Positions 10,241 to 20,340 of a DNA stretch of 29,258 bases are shown here, piece after piece. A model generated the notes under the pieces. It had not been told where the DNA came from. It worked only from the letters and a program-made list of their open reading frames with translations, and searched no databases. Source of the DNA: Chara braunii (taxonomy: Eukaryota; Streptophyta; Charophyceae; Charales; Characeae); NCBI GenBank assembly GCA_003427395.1, contig BFEA01000254.1, positions 1-29,258 on the forward strand. Direction: 5' to 3'. The first letter of the stretch is position 1, and each line of letters begins with the position of its first letter. The translations under genes and the position numbers were made by a program.

Positions 10241-11714
10241 TCACTCTTCATTCATGTCGGCACATATTTGAACGAAAGCTTCCCTGCATCGAGTCATTTT
10301 TCTGACCACTGTCTGAGCTCGCTGCAGTATCCTTTCCTGCTCTTTGATCAACCCTTCATCCACGGTCGTGGCATCTTCAACCGTCAATGACTCCATCACC
10401 GCTTCCAACTCAATCTGTTCGACTTCTTCCGGGGAAGCCAGTCGAAAAGTTCTCGGAAGATCTCGCCCCATACGTCGGAAGGCTTTCTTTCTCATTCCTC
10501 CTTTCACATTGGGATCGATGAGGTTCCCTTCGAAGTCGTAGAGCTCGCCTCGGATATTTGTATATATAAACTTATCGTTTTCATCTTTGGTAACGGTCTG
10601 ACAAAACCGTATCCCATGCCCATCTTGGCCACAATACTTGCAAAACCAATTCTGCCAATTGCCTCGGCCGCCCCCATTTCCTCGGCCTCCCCCAGTGCCT
10701 TGTCCTCTACCTCGACCTCGGCCTCGGCCTCCTGCCTGAGGTTGGGGTTGCTGAGGAGGGGTTTGTGCCGCCTGTTCCTGGTTGCTTCCTTGTCCACCTC
10801 CTCCATTATTCTTCCGCTGCTTTTTACTAGTGCCTTACCCTCCTCGTATCTGATTCAGGGCCTTCCGTTCTGCCTTGGTCAATTTTCGAGGGGGCTCCAC
10901 TTCCTCCTCATCTTCCTCTTCACTGCTGCTACTACTCACTTCCTCCACAACGGGTGCTTTCCCCTTCCTTTTACCCCCTTTCGTATGGATCATCATCACT
11001 TCTAGGTTTAACCTTTCCTCCTTCATGTCAGCCATCATGTTCCGCATATCAGTCAGGGTTTTGTAAACGGCCTGATCCTTGTTCGCGCTTACCCCTTCCT
11101 TCTTGCGGTCCTCCTTTTGCTGCTTGAGGAGACGGTAAAGCATCTGGTCGAAGCTTCCAGCCAACAAATTTTCCTTGATCTTTGGCCAGTCGTATCGCCC
11201 AGTCATATCCTTCATCAATTCCTGTTGCTCAAAAGTTCTCGAGGAAGATAAGGCATCGATCCTTATCTGGAAGGTCAGGCACTAAGCGCGCAACTCGTTC
11301 GAACTCCGTGAGAAACTGCTTGGCCGTACCAAATTTTCGACGACCGACTTTCCGTAAGTCCGCCAGGTCGAGCAGTTGATCCCCCAGTTGGTACTTGTCC
11401 AATAATTTGGCCTTGAAGTCCGGCCAGTCGCGCGAGGCTTACACCAACTCCGACACTTCTTCTTTGTACTCAACCATACAATATCGTTTCACCATTTGAA
11501 GCATCTTCTCGCTTGACCATTCGCAGCAACTGCCCAATTGTTCAAACTTGTCCGCCCATGCTGAGGCATTGGTGCCATCGAAGAGGGGAACTTGAACCTT
11601 CGGCAGCTGCGCCTTCTGATTATCGGCTTCCCGAATGGCTCGTGCGAGTTCCAGAATGTCATTGCGTCGATCCCCTGCGTTACTATTTGCGGGATCAGCA
11701 CTTCCTCCCGTCAT
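10241..11714 (-). pseudogene. Ty3/gypsy gag (CCHC zinc knuckle; several lesions)
   Basis: The likely start is the ATG at 11714 (MTGGSAD), about 200 nt downstream of the PBS; an upstream in-frame ATG at 11750 adds 12 residues. The first part contains 'VPLFDGTNASAWADKFEQL', typical of retrotransposon gag. A TAA at 11439-11441 is followed in frame by more capsid-like sequence, then a TGA and frame change near 11228. Further on are a Ser/Glu-rich segment near 10900, an Arg-Gly repeat near 10670-10730 and a perfect CX2CX4HX4C knuckle (CKYCGQDGHGIRFC) near 10609-10650. It ends with the TGA at 10241. Gag packages the element RNA. Confidence 0.85.
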
Positions 11715-11912
11715 CTTGAGTGAATCAATACAACAAACCCACATGTCCAAATGTCAAACAGACTCTAATAATTTTGCCTTATTTCCTTCCTCCAAACATT
11801 AACAGTCACTGACTACTTTCAATCCAAACAAACAACACACAACACTTAAAATCACTATAACCATCCTTTTCCCGAGTGTCGTTCCACCAGGGACAACGGT
11901 AATTTGTCGTCA

Positions 11913-11930
11913 TCCCCGGCAACGGCGCCA
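11913..11930 (-). other. Primer-binding site complementary to tRNA-Asp
   Basis: On the minus strand TGGCGCCGTTGCCGGGGA starts 2 nt after the CA end of the 5' LTR. From memory, all 18 nt are complementary to the 3' end of plant tRNA-Asp(GUC), including CCA. Several plant Ty3/gypsy lineages use this primer. It fixes the element's orientation and the inner edge of the 5' LTR. Confidence 0.92.
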
Positions 11931-12160
11931 CCTGTCGAGCGCATCGGCCCTCGCGTGAACGAGGACCCTCCCGGCTATGTCCCGCAGGAGTTAGAATAAA
12001 ACAAAACCAAGAGACAACTTAGGACGATGTATAAATAATCCCGCGAACCGCCGGGACGGACGCGGTTGCATTGTCCCTTCGCCGCTCTAGCCGGGTGCGC
12101 CAGCTATACATCCCGCGATCCCCTACGACAGGACAGGTTTTCGCGGGGCACAACTTACTT

Positions 12161-15063
12161 TCCCTGAGGGGCTGTCACCACCCTCAGAGGCGTATCCCTA
12201 CCGAGCTACCGACCCACATGTGAAAACTTTTACATGCAATTGCAGAGGTAGGTCAGCCGAGGGCGTTTGCTTGCTCGCTGGAGTATAGGTTCGCTTGGTT
12301 AACGCCAAGTGGACCCGAACGTTGTCCATTCCCAAGGGCGCTGATCTCCTTGGTACGAACGGGCGTCGGTCGACTAGGACGGCCTCGACCAAACGTGAAA
12401 CCCAACATAGAATCCTAGTCCCTTTATAATCACCTACTCATAAAATGAATAGAACCAATAAATAAACAACATTTCGACCTGATGAGATGGCCTGCCAAGG
12501 TTATTCTTCCCTGCCTACATGATCGAAGAGACAATTATACCGCCTTCCGTGGACGGAAGATCCGTCGCGCACAACCTTTACAAGTGAATATCACCGGTAC
12601 TATGCAGTTCAACGAGACTCAGTGATCTGGTCCCAGATCGATGTTCGAACTCTCGGTTCGACCACGCTTTCGTATCACGTCTACCTACCCGGAGGGGCGA
12701 ATGTAACTTTGTTGGTCGCTTTGTCCTCCTAAGTGATAATTACTCTCTCTGTTCCACGAATGACGAAGTAGCCATTGCCAACACCAGGTTACTTGGCATG
12801 AAGATGTTTCATTTCCTGATACTTCGCCCTCGCCCTTTTGCTCAACACCTTCTCAGGTGTTCGATTTTCATTTTGCCCGGCTCATTTTTCAGCGATCGAT
12901 TACCCCTCAATGCATAAGCATGATAGTGCCATCATCGGGGTAATTCAGATACTATCCATTTGGTTGGCCTACCTACGCAAGATTGTTGTTTTTTTTTGTT
13001 ATTATTACCCTTGTAGAGTCACGTAGATGTGGCCCTACAAAAGAACAACTTACCACTGCACCTGACTCGAGAGGGTGCGCTCAGCCAGGATAAACATGTC
13101 GGTCCTCACGGGCCTCGGCCTCTATCCGGTTGAGTCGTGTAAGCTCCTCGTCGCCAAAAATTAAGGTGGAGACACGTCCACCTCGCACGAATCGGACCTT
13201 CCGCGTATCATAGAGAGAAGCCGCTCGTGAGGCGAGCCTCCAAACTATGGCGCGGAATGGTTGACGCATCCGAAACAGGTGCGTGGTAGTGGTTTCTTTA
13301 ATCCGAATGACGCCATAGCGCTCCCCGGATAGGGGGGGTTATTTTGACGCTCACAATGACCCGAGAAAGGCATTGGAGGTCGCTTGCGCGATGAAAATAC
13401 AAGGTGTATCCATGATCTTCGTCCGGAAGTCGGGCCACATTGGCGCGAACATCCGCGCGCGAGTTAGGAAAGAATCCTTGCCCACCACTGAGCAGTCCGA
13501 TAAAACCAATCCACCGCGTGGGCGCTCCATCCCGAACTAGTAATAATCTCTCCGCTCGCCGGATCAGCTCCTCGTCCGTAGTGTCGCGAATCAATAGATA
13601 TCTGGCCTGAGTGAAGTCCCGCCGTCCGCTAGGCATCTACACACCAAAGAAGCCACCTGTTAGAAGAGGCGCTCGTAAATTATACAATCCTCATCATAGA
13701 AAGCGGTGACGTCAAGACGTTCCGAGCGAATGGTATTAAACCTATTCGCCCGCACCCGTCTCACATGATGAAGGAGACCGAATAATTCTTGCACATCGTT
13801 CAAATGGAGTACAATATGGAGGAACATCCCTCTAACCTCGGGAATGGTCTCTACTCCCGGACAGTCCTCGGGAATCATAACTAGGTTCATGTCTCCGTAA
13901 TCATGTGATAGATTAGGAGGCATAAAGTCATATCGTACAATACGCTGGCCTGGTTCGACTTAGAAAATATAACTCCGTGGTGGTTTCCTCACGCTCCCTT
14001 CCCAGAAGCGTGGCACATCCCGTTCCGATTAAACCTCAAGGGGGTTGTACACCAGCCTTCCTTTTCGAGTCATGTCGGCGCGGGATCGTGTCGGCACCGC
14101 TAACCAATTAGTCGCCGCCTCGCGTGTGCTGAACAACCGGAGGAGCACTGTCTCCGCAAGCATCTGAATGACGAAGCGGTAACTTTGTCAAAATAAATTC
14201 ATATATGCCAATTTTCATATTCAATCTTCACTGCCCTTTTCGGGCCGTGATTCTTGTGTCACGGTCCGACCGCGAAAGTAGTGCCTATTTGCACTTCCTT
14301 TAACACTAGTTGAATCACGGGTTGGGCTTCTTGTGGCGCCAGCCCTCCTACACGTTGGTGGCGCCTAAAATGGTCACCCAACAGGATGTTAGGTTCAGCC
14401 TCCCCTTTTCCCGGAAGCACGAGGGGCAACTGCTCTCAGCTTCTAGACACCCTACCCCCTAGGAAGTGGTCTGGAATACCCCTCCCCCTCGCCCGAACAC
14501 ATTGTTCAGGACTCAGAGGTTGGGCTGGCTCCACCGCAACAGCATTGTATCCCCCCGCATAAGTGGTCCGCTCCGAGTCGATAACAGGGCCGGCCCCTAA
14601 GGCAACGAACCCCCGCCTCGGATGCCTCCTAGAGAGAAGAAGCCTAGACCCTAGGTGCAGACGACCGCTCTATGCCTTCCCGGCTAAGGGTCGACTTAGA
14701 CGAATTGAGAAGAGAAAAAAGTAAGATATTTTGGACGGGCATAGAAGGATAGTGGTCGTTCGGGATAGAATGGGAAAATCGTTGGGAAGATGCTAAGGTA
14801 TTCCCTTGTCTTCTTTTCTTCTAATTTTCTCACGGCCTTCATTCTTGCGGCACCCGTCTGTTCGCACTTTCATTATTATTGTTGTTTCTCCTCTTTTCTT
14901 TTACTTGCATTCAGGTTGAGTGGGAGAGAGGTAAGCATCCCCATTATTATCTCGAGCAAACAATGCTGATCCCTTCTCACATGCGTCCCCCAACCCACCT
15001 GCACAATCAAGAAAAGAAACAATCCAGAGATTCATTCATCCCCAAACAAGTCAGCCCTTTCTT
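12161..15063. other. 2.9-kb segment present only in the 5' LTR
   Basis: The 3' LTR jumps from CTT at 825-827 directly to CACGCGC. The 5' LTR has CTT at 12158-12160 and again at 15061-15063, with 2903 bp between. The 3-bp shared CTT and the lack of terminal inverted repeats or a longer duplication favour a microhomology deletion in the 3' LTR, but a late insertion into the 5' LTR is not excluded. It contains a decayed minus-strand reading frame (13081-14163) and small hairpins, for example CTGAGGG/CCCTCAG near 12164-12187. I recognise nothing in 12190-13080 or 14164-15063. Confidence 0.7.
13081..14163 (-). pseudogene. Decayed ORF of unknown function inside the 5' LTR
   Basis: Reading on the minus strand from the ATG at 14163, one frame continues to 13660, interrupted only by TAA at 14029-14031 and 13960-13962. 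After a stop at 13660-13662 a second frame opens at 13636. A one-base shift in the seven-G run near 13331-13337 (cytosines on the coding strand) then joins it to a third piece ending at 13081. Together these give about 350 codons of ordinary amino-acid composition, rich in Arg, Asp and Glu, with motifs such as 'DEDCIIYERLF' and 'RWIGFIGLLSGGQGFF'. I recognise no family. It has the same orientation as gag-pol, so it could be an extra retrotransposon ORF or a captured gene. The 3' LTR lacks it. Confidence 0.45.
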
Positions 15064-15654
15064 CACGCGCATGATATCACACTCTTACTCTACCTCTTCC
15101 CCTGAATTCAAAGCAAGGTCATGCAAGGTGTGGGTTCACACGGGTATGCAAAGGAACTGAGTCGCACTGACCTTGAGTGAATTTTATGAAGGCTCACTCA
15201 AAAAGCCAAATATGTTCTCAAGAAAAGTTTTGCCGCACAACCTTTGTTGTGGCCGTTCCCAAGGACGAGTCACACCCTCCTTCAAACGCCACCACTGACT
15301 AAGGCGCCACTCACAAACACAGAAGCGAGCCCGCCGTTGAGGAGAGTGTCCCACTCTCAAATCCCACGGCCTCAATGTCACACCTTCCACCAAAAACGAC
15401 GCCGATTCAACCCACCAAATACCAAGTCAGGTCGCCACCTGCCTGCCGCAATACTTGGTGGCCCCGGACCCAATCCCCGCTTACTCAGTATGCCGCGAGA
15501 AAAATAAGAACAGCCTCAACAGTTCTTACAGGTACCGCGTGCCGCAACGCCGTGAACAAGACGATCACCACACCCTTTCAATTCCAAGGTGCACTTCCAC
15601 CTTGGCGTACCGTCCAACCCCCCTTCTCGCAGTCCTGTGCAATATACTGTTGCC

Positions 15655-15885
15655 ACAAAATCCGGCAGCACCCTTGCCGTACCGCCAAGAAAATCGGTGC
15701 TGCCGCTGCAAGAATTCGGCAGCACTTCCGTCGTTCCGCCAAGAATACCAGCGCTGCCGCTGCACAATTTCAGCAGTGTTTCTGCCCAAGGGGACAGCGA
15801 CGCGGCATCCTACTCAAGAAAATCAGCGCTGCTGCTGCAAGAATTCGGCAGCGCTTCCGCCGTACCACCAAGAAAACCAGCTGCA
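15655..15885. repeat. Minisatellite of ~59-66 bp units in the 5' LTR
   Basis: This is the counterpart of the array at 1421-1655 in the other LTR, with the same unit order and scattered substitutions. The core GAATTCGGCAGC recurs at about 59-66 bp spacing. Confidence 0.75.
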
Positions 15886-16773
15886 GCCTCAAGGCTACGG
15901 CTTTCCCACAGCCTGCAGCATAGCACAAGAGGTGGGGCAAGAAGCTCCCAGCCTCTAGCTATGGCTGCCTCCTCCTTCTTCCAAGTGCTACTGCAGACCT
16001 CCAACACTTCGCCTCATCACACCAGCAGCCAGCCAACCAGCATCTACTCAAGTAGAATGCCCGAGCAACATTGCCACAAGTGTGAGGCTGTTGGGTGGCA
16101 GGCTAGCTTTTATAGCTGGTTGAAGGCTGAGGCAACTGCTTTGCCCCCAGCCAAATCTCGAAATAGAGTCTGACCCTTGATCAAAATTGCGATCAAGGGC
16201 CAGAAAACTTGATGTTCCCCTAGGGGAACCAAGTTCCTAACCCTGGTAATGCATCTGGCCTTCACCCGCGGCCAGACGCAGTACACAAATGGTTGTACTC
16301 AGCCATTTTCAAGCAGACTGTTGAAACCAACACTGTTGTCTATCCATAGTCCAGATGCTTCTAACTTGCATCTGGACCGAGGCCGTGGCTAGATCCGCGA
16401 CAGTTTCCCTTCTTTTTTTTTTCCAACTTCTCCCCCCTTTTTTTTTTTCTTTTCGTTTTCTTTTTTTTTCTCGTTTTTCTAAGGCAGGGGCAGCTCGTCG
16501 TTTGAAAGACGAACCAGCACATTTCCCCCCAAAAGTCATTTCACAGAGTCGANCTAGAGTCAAGCTCAACAAGGTCTTCCTTTCACCCTTTGCCTCGCGC
16601 CTGTACATGGACGCAAATGGCGCCAGGTACCAGCGATGGTCTGCATCCCGTTTTCCAAACGATCGGGCGCAGACATTAGCTCGCAAGGCCAAGGGGGAAC
16701 TCTGAGCCTATATGGCGATGTATCTTTCCCATCCTCCGGGCAGGTTCATTCGCTTTTGCTCATCCTTAGATGG

Positions 16774-16824
16774 GCCGTCGGGGTTCAGCCCCCTGATGAG
16801 TCGGTGCAATTCCGACAAAACGGC
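16774..16824 (+). ncRNA. Hammerhead ribozyme copy A of 5' LTR, core mutant G12A
   Basis: The sequence has the same layout as 2516-2566. Cleavage would be expected after C16779. CTGATGA and stems I and II are intact, and stem III is now fully Watson-Crick (GCCGT/ACGGC). However, position 16817 is A, so the invariant GAA has become AAA (G12A). G12 is a catalytic-core guanine, so activity should be severely reduced. The change is a CpG transition when read on the minus strand. Confidence 0.85.
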
Positions 16825-16928
16825 GCGTCGCAGTCAGGTCCCCCTCTCTCTCTCTCTCTCTGACGACCCCCCCCCCCGACATACCTGCATACAGCCGCAT
16901 TTCTGCGGCTGGTTCATTTGGCTGGCCC

Positions 16929-16979
16929 ACTGTCGAGGCTCAGCCTCTTGATGAGTCGGTGAGAGTCCGACGAAACAGT
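16929..16979 (+). ncRNA. Hammerhead ribozyme copy B of 5' LTR, core mutant C3U
   Basis: The layout is that of 2668-2718 with all stems preserved. The only core change is at 16948, where C3 of CUGAUGA is U. C3 pairs with the catalytic G8 in the folded ribozyme, so cleavage should be strongly impaired. One further difference lies in the stem I loop (TCA instead of TTA). Confidence 0.87.
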
Positions 16980-18257
16980 CGGGCGCAGTCAAGTCCCGTT
17001 CGTTTGAAACGAACGGGAGCACTCACCCAAACCAGAACAAAAAGAAAGAATCTAAATAAGATCTAAAAAGAAATCTAACAAAAAAATCTAAACAAAATCT
17101 TACAAAGAAAAGAAAAAGAAAAAAAAAGGAGAAAAAGAACTCTCCCAAAAAAAACGGTCACCCGTTTTTTCGGGCGCCTGCCTAGTTCGTGGGGACACTA
17201 GGTCCCCTTCACTCCTCGCAGTGCCACATGGCGCTTTAGTTATTTCTCTTTTTTTTGATGGCTCCGTCCTACCAGGACTACAAAAAAAGGAAGAAAAACG
17301 AATTCAAAACAAAAAAGAAAGAACTCCTTACCTTGGCGTTCTAGCTGTCTCCATCGCGCCCGTACCTGGATGCTTACGCCTCCAGTTGCGGTACAGGTAA
17401 GGTTTTTTTTTTTTTTTTTTCCAGAAATAAGAAAAATAAAATTTAGTCCCTTTCCCGGCTTATGCGTGTCATCCTTACCCAGGGCCATATCACCTCGGTG
17501 GGGCTGATTTCAGCCGCACGATCTCGAAAATCGCACGGCCTGAAATTGGCCGCACCCCTTGTCTGGTCGCGGGCTGCTCCGAAAGGAGTTAACCCGGTAG
17601 TGCACTTTGTCAGGTTCGATCCCCATGCCTGCAGGGTGGTAATCTGGCGACGGTACCTACTGGGCTAGCTCCTTTTCACATCAAGAAAGGAGCGACCCTC
17701 CTATATGAAGGGTTCCAACGCCCAACAGGCCCCTTTTCAACGCCTAGCAGGCTGAGCCTGCTAAGCCGGCTTGCCGCCGTGGGTGGCAGGCGGGGTCGGC
17801 AGCCGATAGCCACAATGGCTGCCTTACCCAGCCGGCCCCGACGCCTTCGGCTCCGGGTCCTCGGCGCATAAGCCCTATGGACCCTAATCGTTCCTTCACG
17901 CCGCGATCCAATCTCGTCGCGGCGACCCATTTCTGGCCTGCTTAAGCCCTGAATCGCGCGGCTATTATAGGTAGACTAAGTTTTAACTTTAGTTTTCTCA
18001 TGACCGCACACTACTGCGGCCTTGTCGAACCCGCGGACGACAGTACCGACCCCCGTTATCCCGTACGGACGTCGATGCCGTCCTGCGTCGACGACGTCAG
18101 ATTCAAAAAAAGTTTAAATCCCTCAGTCATAGCGCTGGTCTGAATAAACTTTGGCAACGTCAATCTCATCAAGTCCTCCAATTTAGCGAAAAGGTCAGAC
18201 AGCGTCCGACGTTGAAAAACACAGGCAGATACCCTTGTCAGGGTTTCTGCCCCGACA

Positions 18258-18261
18258 CCGT
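18258..18261. repeat. Target-site duplication CCGT, right copy
   Basis: CCGT follows the terminal CA of the 5' LTR and matches 596-599. DIRS-like coding sequence resumes immediately after it. Confidence 0.75.
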
Positions 18262-18735
18262 CCCTACCTAGCCTTTCACTGAAACGACATTACTTACCAA
18301 TTCACTACACTTTGCTTTGGTATATCCTCAGCTTGTTGGATCTTTACAACCATCATGCAAGAGATAATGGTTGAGTGTTGCATGAGAAATGTACACATTG
18401 CTTCCTATATAGATGACTCCGCCCTGGCCAACTAAAGTTTTCCTACCTTGCTTTGGCAGACCTTCAATTATGGCGCCCTCCTCCACAACCTCGGTTTTTT
18501 CCTTAGTCTCCACAAATGTTCTTTCATCCCTTCTCAAACCATTCGTTTCTTGGATTTCTCACTCGAATCTCACCATAAGAGAATTAAGGTACCCGACGAT
18601 AAGGTGCAAAAAATAATCAACCTCATCAACCAATCCAACTCTAATCCTTCGAGTAGATCAGTAGCAAAGCTTGCCGAAAAACTAGCCTCACTCCCCAAAG
18701 CTTTATTGCCTACCCACCTTTGTCCAATTGATGTA
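18262..18735 (+). pseudogene. DIRS-like reverse transcriptase, C-terminal part
   Basis: Directly after the target duplication the frame left at 599 continues. It shows 'PYLAFH', a TGA at 18280-18282 probably replacing Trp, 'TYQFTTLCFGISSA' (motif B region), the catalytic 'SYIDDS' (YxDD at 18406-18417), a TAA at 18433-18435, then 'LGFFLSLHKC' and 'IPSQTIRFLDF', matching the DIRS RT thumb. The two halves together cover the whole RT fold. It is a dead remnant: it has stops, is split by the Ty3/gypsy element, and is cut off from its RNase H by a MITE-like insertion. Confidence 0.75.
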
Positions 18736-18792
18736 ATGTAATGTTACATAGTAGAAGCGTTCGCAAGAACATAAGAGCATATCCAACACTTA

Positions 18793-19455
18793 GGGATTTT
18801 CATACTAAGCTCAAAAATTTTCTACAAGCAATTTCTTCTTAAAGAATTCCTAGAATAACCTTGTGGGGCAGCCGCCAGGCTATGTAACCGTTTGAACGCC
18901 GTGAACGCGCGTTCGCGTTCAAATGTGCGTTTGAACGCGGATTGCGTGTTCGCGTTCAAAACTGAACGGCGTTCATTTTATTTTATTTTATTTTTTAAAT
19001 ATTTTCGATGCCTAAAAATATTTTATTTTTCTGATTTTTTTTTTGTGAGTTCTATATAATGTGGGCTACATGTCTGTAAATTTTGGAGTCATTTTGCCAA
19101 GGGGAAAAAAACATGAAAAATCGCCAAAGATGGCACTGTCAAATCATGTTCACCCACTAATTTCAATTCTTTTTTTACTTTTTTCTATTTTCTGCTCTCT
19201 ATTTTTATTTCGAACTTGATAGCGAATTTGGATGTGATTCTCAGGCAAATGTTTTTTATTTTATTTTTCTTCATAACATTTTTTTTGTTTCGGAATTTTT
19301 AGAGAAACTTTTTTTTTTTTTTTTCCGCGCGGTATTGAACTCTGCGTTCGGTCGCGTTCACTGAACGTGCGTTCATTCCGTTCAGTTTCTGAACGGAAAA
19401 CCCGCGTTCAATGAACGCGCGGTAACACAGCCGCCAGGCTGTGTAAAAAAATCCC
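18793..19455. mobile_element. Probable MITE with GAACG/CGTTC-rich subterminal regions
   Basis: The ends GGGATTTT (18793) and AAAATCCC (19455) are inverted and flanked by TA on both sides, as expected for a mariner-type target. Inside, CAGCCGCCAGGCTATGTAA (18869-18887) and CAGCCGCCAGGCTGTGTAA (19428-19446) sit near the two ends, followed inward by dense GAACG/CGTTC clusters (18888-18975 and 19343-19418). The middle is AT-rich and has no coding potential. The insertion separates the RT and RNase H parts of the DIRS remnant. The outer inverted repeat is only 8 bp, so the exact ends could instead be the inner CAGCC repeats. Confidence 0.5.
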
Positions 19456-19639
19456 TATTATGATTGTATTTCTAAATAAAATATTATATTATTGAATAAA
19501 TCGAATATAACAAAAAAAACTCAACATCTTTTCTTGAAGAAATAACAAGAGAATTTGAAGCCTGAAAAAATGAATCTATGGCTAATGTAAAATTCACAAT
19601 ATAGATAAAGAAAAATAGATCCGTTATACAAACGCCTCT

Positions 19640-20150
19640 GATCACCAAATCGCTGCAATCGTTCAACCCCTCTCTCAACAACAACTCATACTCAACCAAT
19701 GCCTTCTGCCCGAACTACTACAGTCCCCCTCCACACACAGAGAACTGTTTGCCATCTTAGAAACCTTCAGATTTATCAACTCTCACTATCCTCATCTCCT
19801 TTTTTCGGCCTCCATCAGGCTGCACACAGACAACCAAGCAACTGCCGCATCGCTATCCAAAATGAAATTCACCAATCAATCCTTCAATCCTTGGCCTCGT
19901 GATATTGTCTCCATCCTTGTTTCCACTGATGCATTGCTCAGTCCTATTTGGATCCCCAGATCACTCAACGAGCTAGCCGATTCTATATAAAAAAACTGAA
20001 GACAATACAGACTGGGGACTTGCGGATCACCTCAAGGTACGCATCTTTGCGGAATTAGGATTACCATCAATAGATCTCTTCGCATCAGACTACCACCACG
20101 TCTGTCCCATCTTTGTCTCCAATAATTGGTCCAACAAAGCCTTCCAGGGT
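19640..20150 (+). pseudogene. DIRS-like RNase H and following domain (decayed)
   Basis: The frame carrying 'STHRELFAILETF', 'IRLHTDNQATAASLSKM' and 'PIWIPRSLNELADSI' matches the RNase H domain of DIRS polyproteins, with the conserved Glu, Asp-Asn and the N-x-x-AD tail. TAA codons follow near 19987. A shifted frame then reads 'GLPSIDLFASDYHH', resembling the IDLFA signature found downstream of RNase H in DIRS elements. The tyrosine recombinase expected further on is not present; tandem repeats begin at 20158. Confidence 0.65.
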
Positions 20151-20157
20151 AGACGCG

Positions 20158-20340
20158 CAGCCTTGCACATGGACACCAGCGGGCATTGACCAATGCACCA
20201 GTTGGAAATGCTCATTGTGGTATAAGGTTGCGGGTTCAAAACTCGGCAGCCTTGCACATGGACACCAGCGGGTATAAGGTTGCGGGTTCAAAACTCGACA
20301 GCCTTGCACATGGACACCAGCGGGCATTGACCAATGCACA
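20158..20340. repeat. Alternating short tandem repeat (26 + 25 bp blocks)
   Basis: A 26-bp block starting CAGCCTTGCACATGG occurs at 20158, 20247 and 20299. A 25-bp block starting TATAAGGTTGCGGG occurs at 20221 and 20273. The middle pair forms a compact 52-bp unit. The first and third copies are followed by GCATTGACCAATGC, itself an inverted repeat. Confidence 0.85.

Larger units (their letters stand above)
600..18257 (-). mobile_element. Ty3/gypsy LTR retrotransposon, 17.7 kb, decayed, minus strand
   Basis: A complete but mutated LTR retrotransposon lies between two CCGT target duplications. Both LTRs begin TGTCG and end CGACA on the plus strand. On the minus strand the order is 5' LTR (18257-11933), tRNA-Asp primer-binding site, gag with a CCHC knuckle, aspartic protease, RT with YIDD, RNase H, integrase with HHCC and DD35E, a noncoding 3' stretch and the 3' LTR (3996-600). 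PR-RT-RH-IN is the Ty3/gypsy order. Every coding region carries stops or frameshifts, so the copy should not be autonomous. The LTRs are unusually long, differ in length (3397 and 6325 bp) and contain hammerhead ribozymes on the opposite strand. Confidence 0.93.
11933..18257 (-). repeat. 5' LTR (long form, 6325 bp)
   Basis: The LTR runs from TGTCG at 11933 to CGACA at 18257 and is followed by the CCGT target duplication. It carries everything found in the 3' LTR plus 2903 bp at 12161-15063 and a ~25-bp extra piece near 16293-16317. It holds the second pair of hammerheads, each with a core substitution. The ambiguous base near 16552 lies here. At 6.3 kb it would be at the extreme upper end for LTR length. 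Promoter and polyadenylation positions cannot be placed from sequence alone. Confidence 0.88.

Noticed and set aside
12170-12215. Minus-strand GGTAGCTCGGTAGG resembling a tRNA A box
   Set aside because: No B box or cloverleaf follows, so there is no tRNA gene or clear SINE head.
12481-12520. CTGATGAG at 12482, suggesting another hammerhead
   Set aside because: No GAAA follows at the right distance, and no stem I or III pairing can be drawn.
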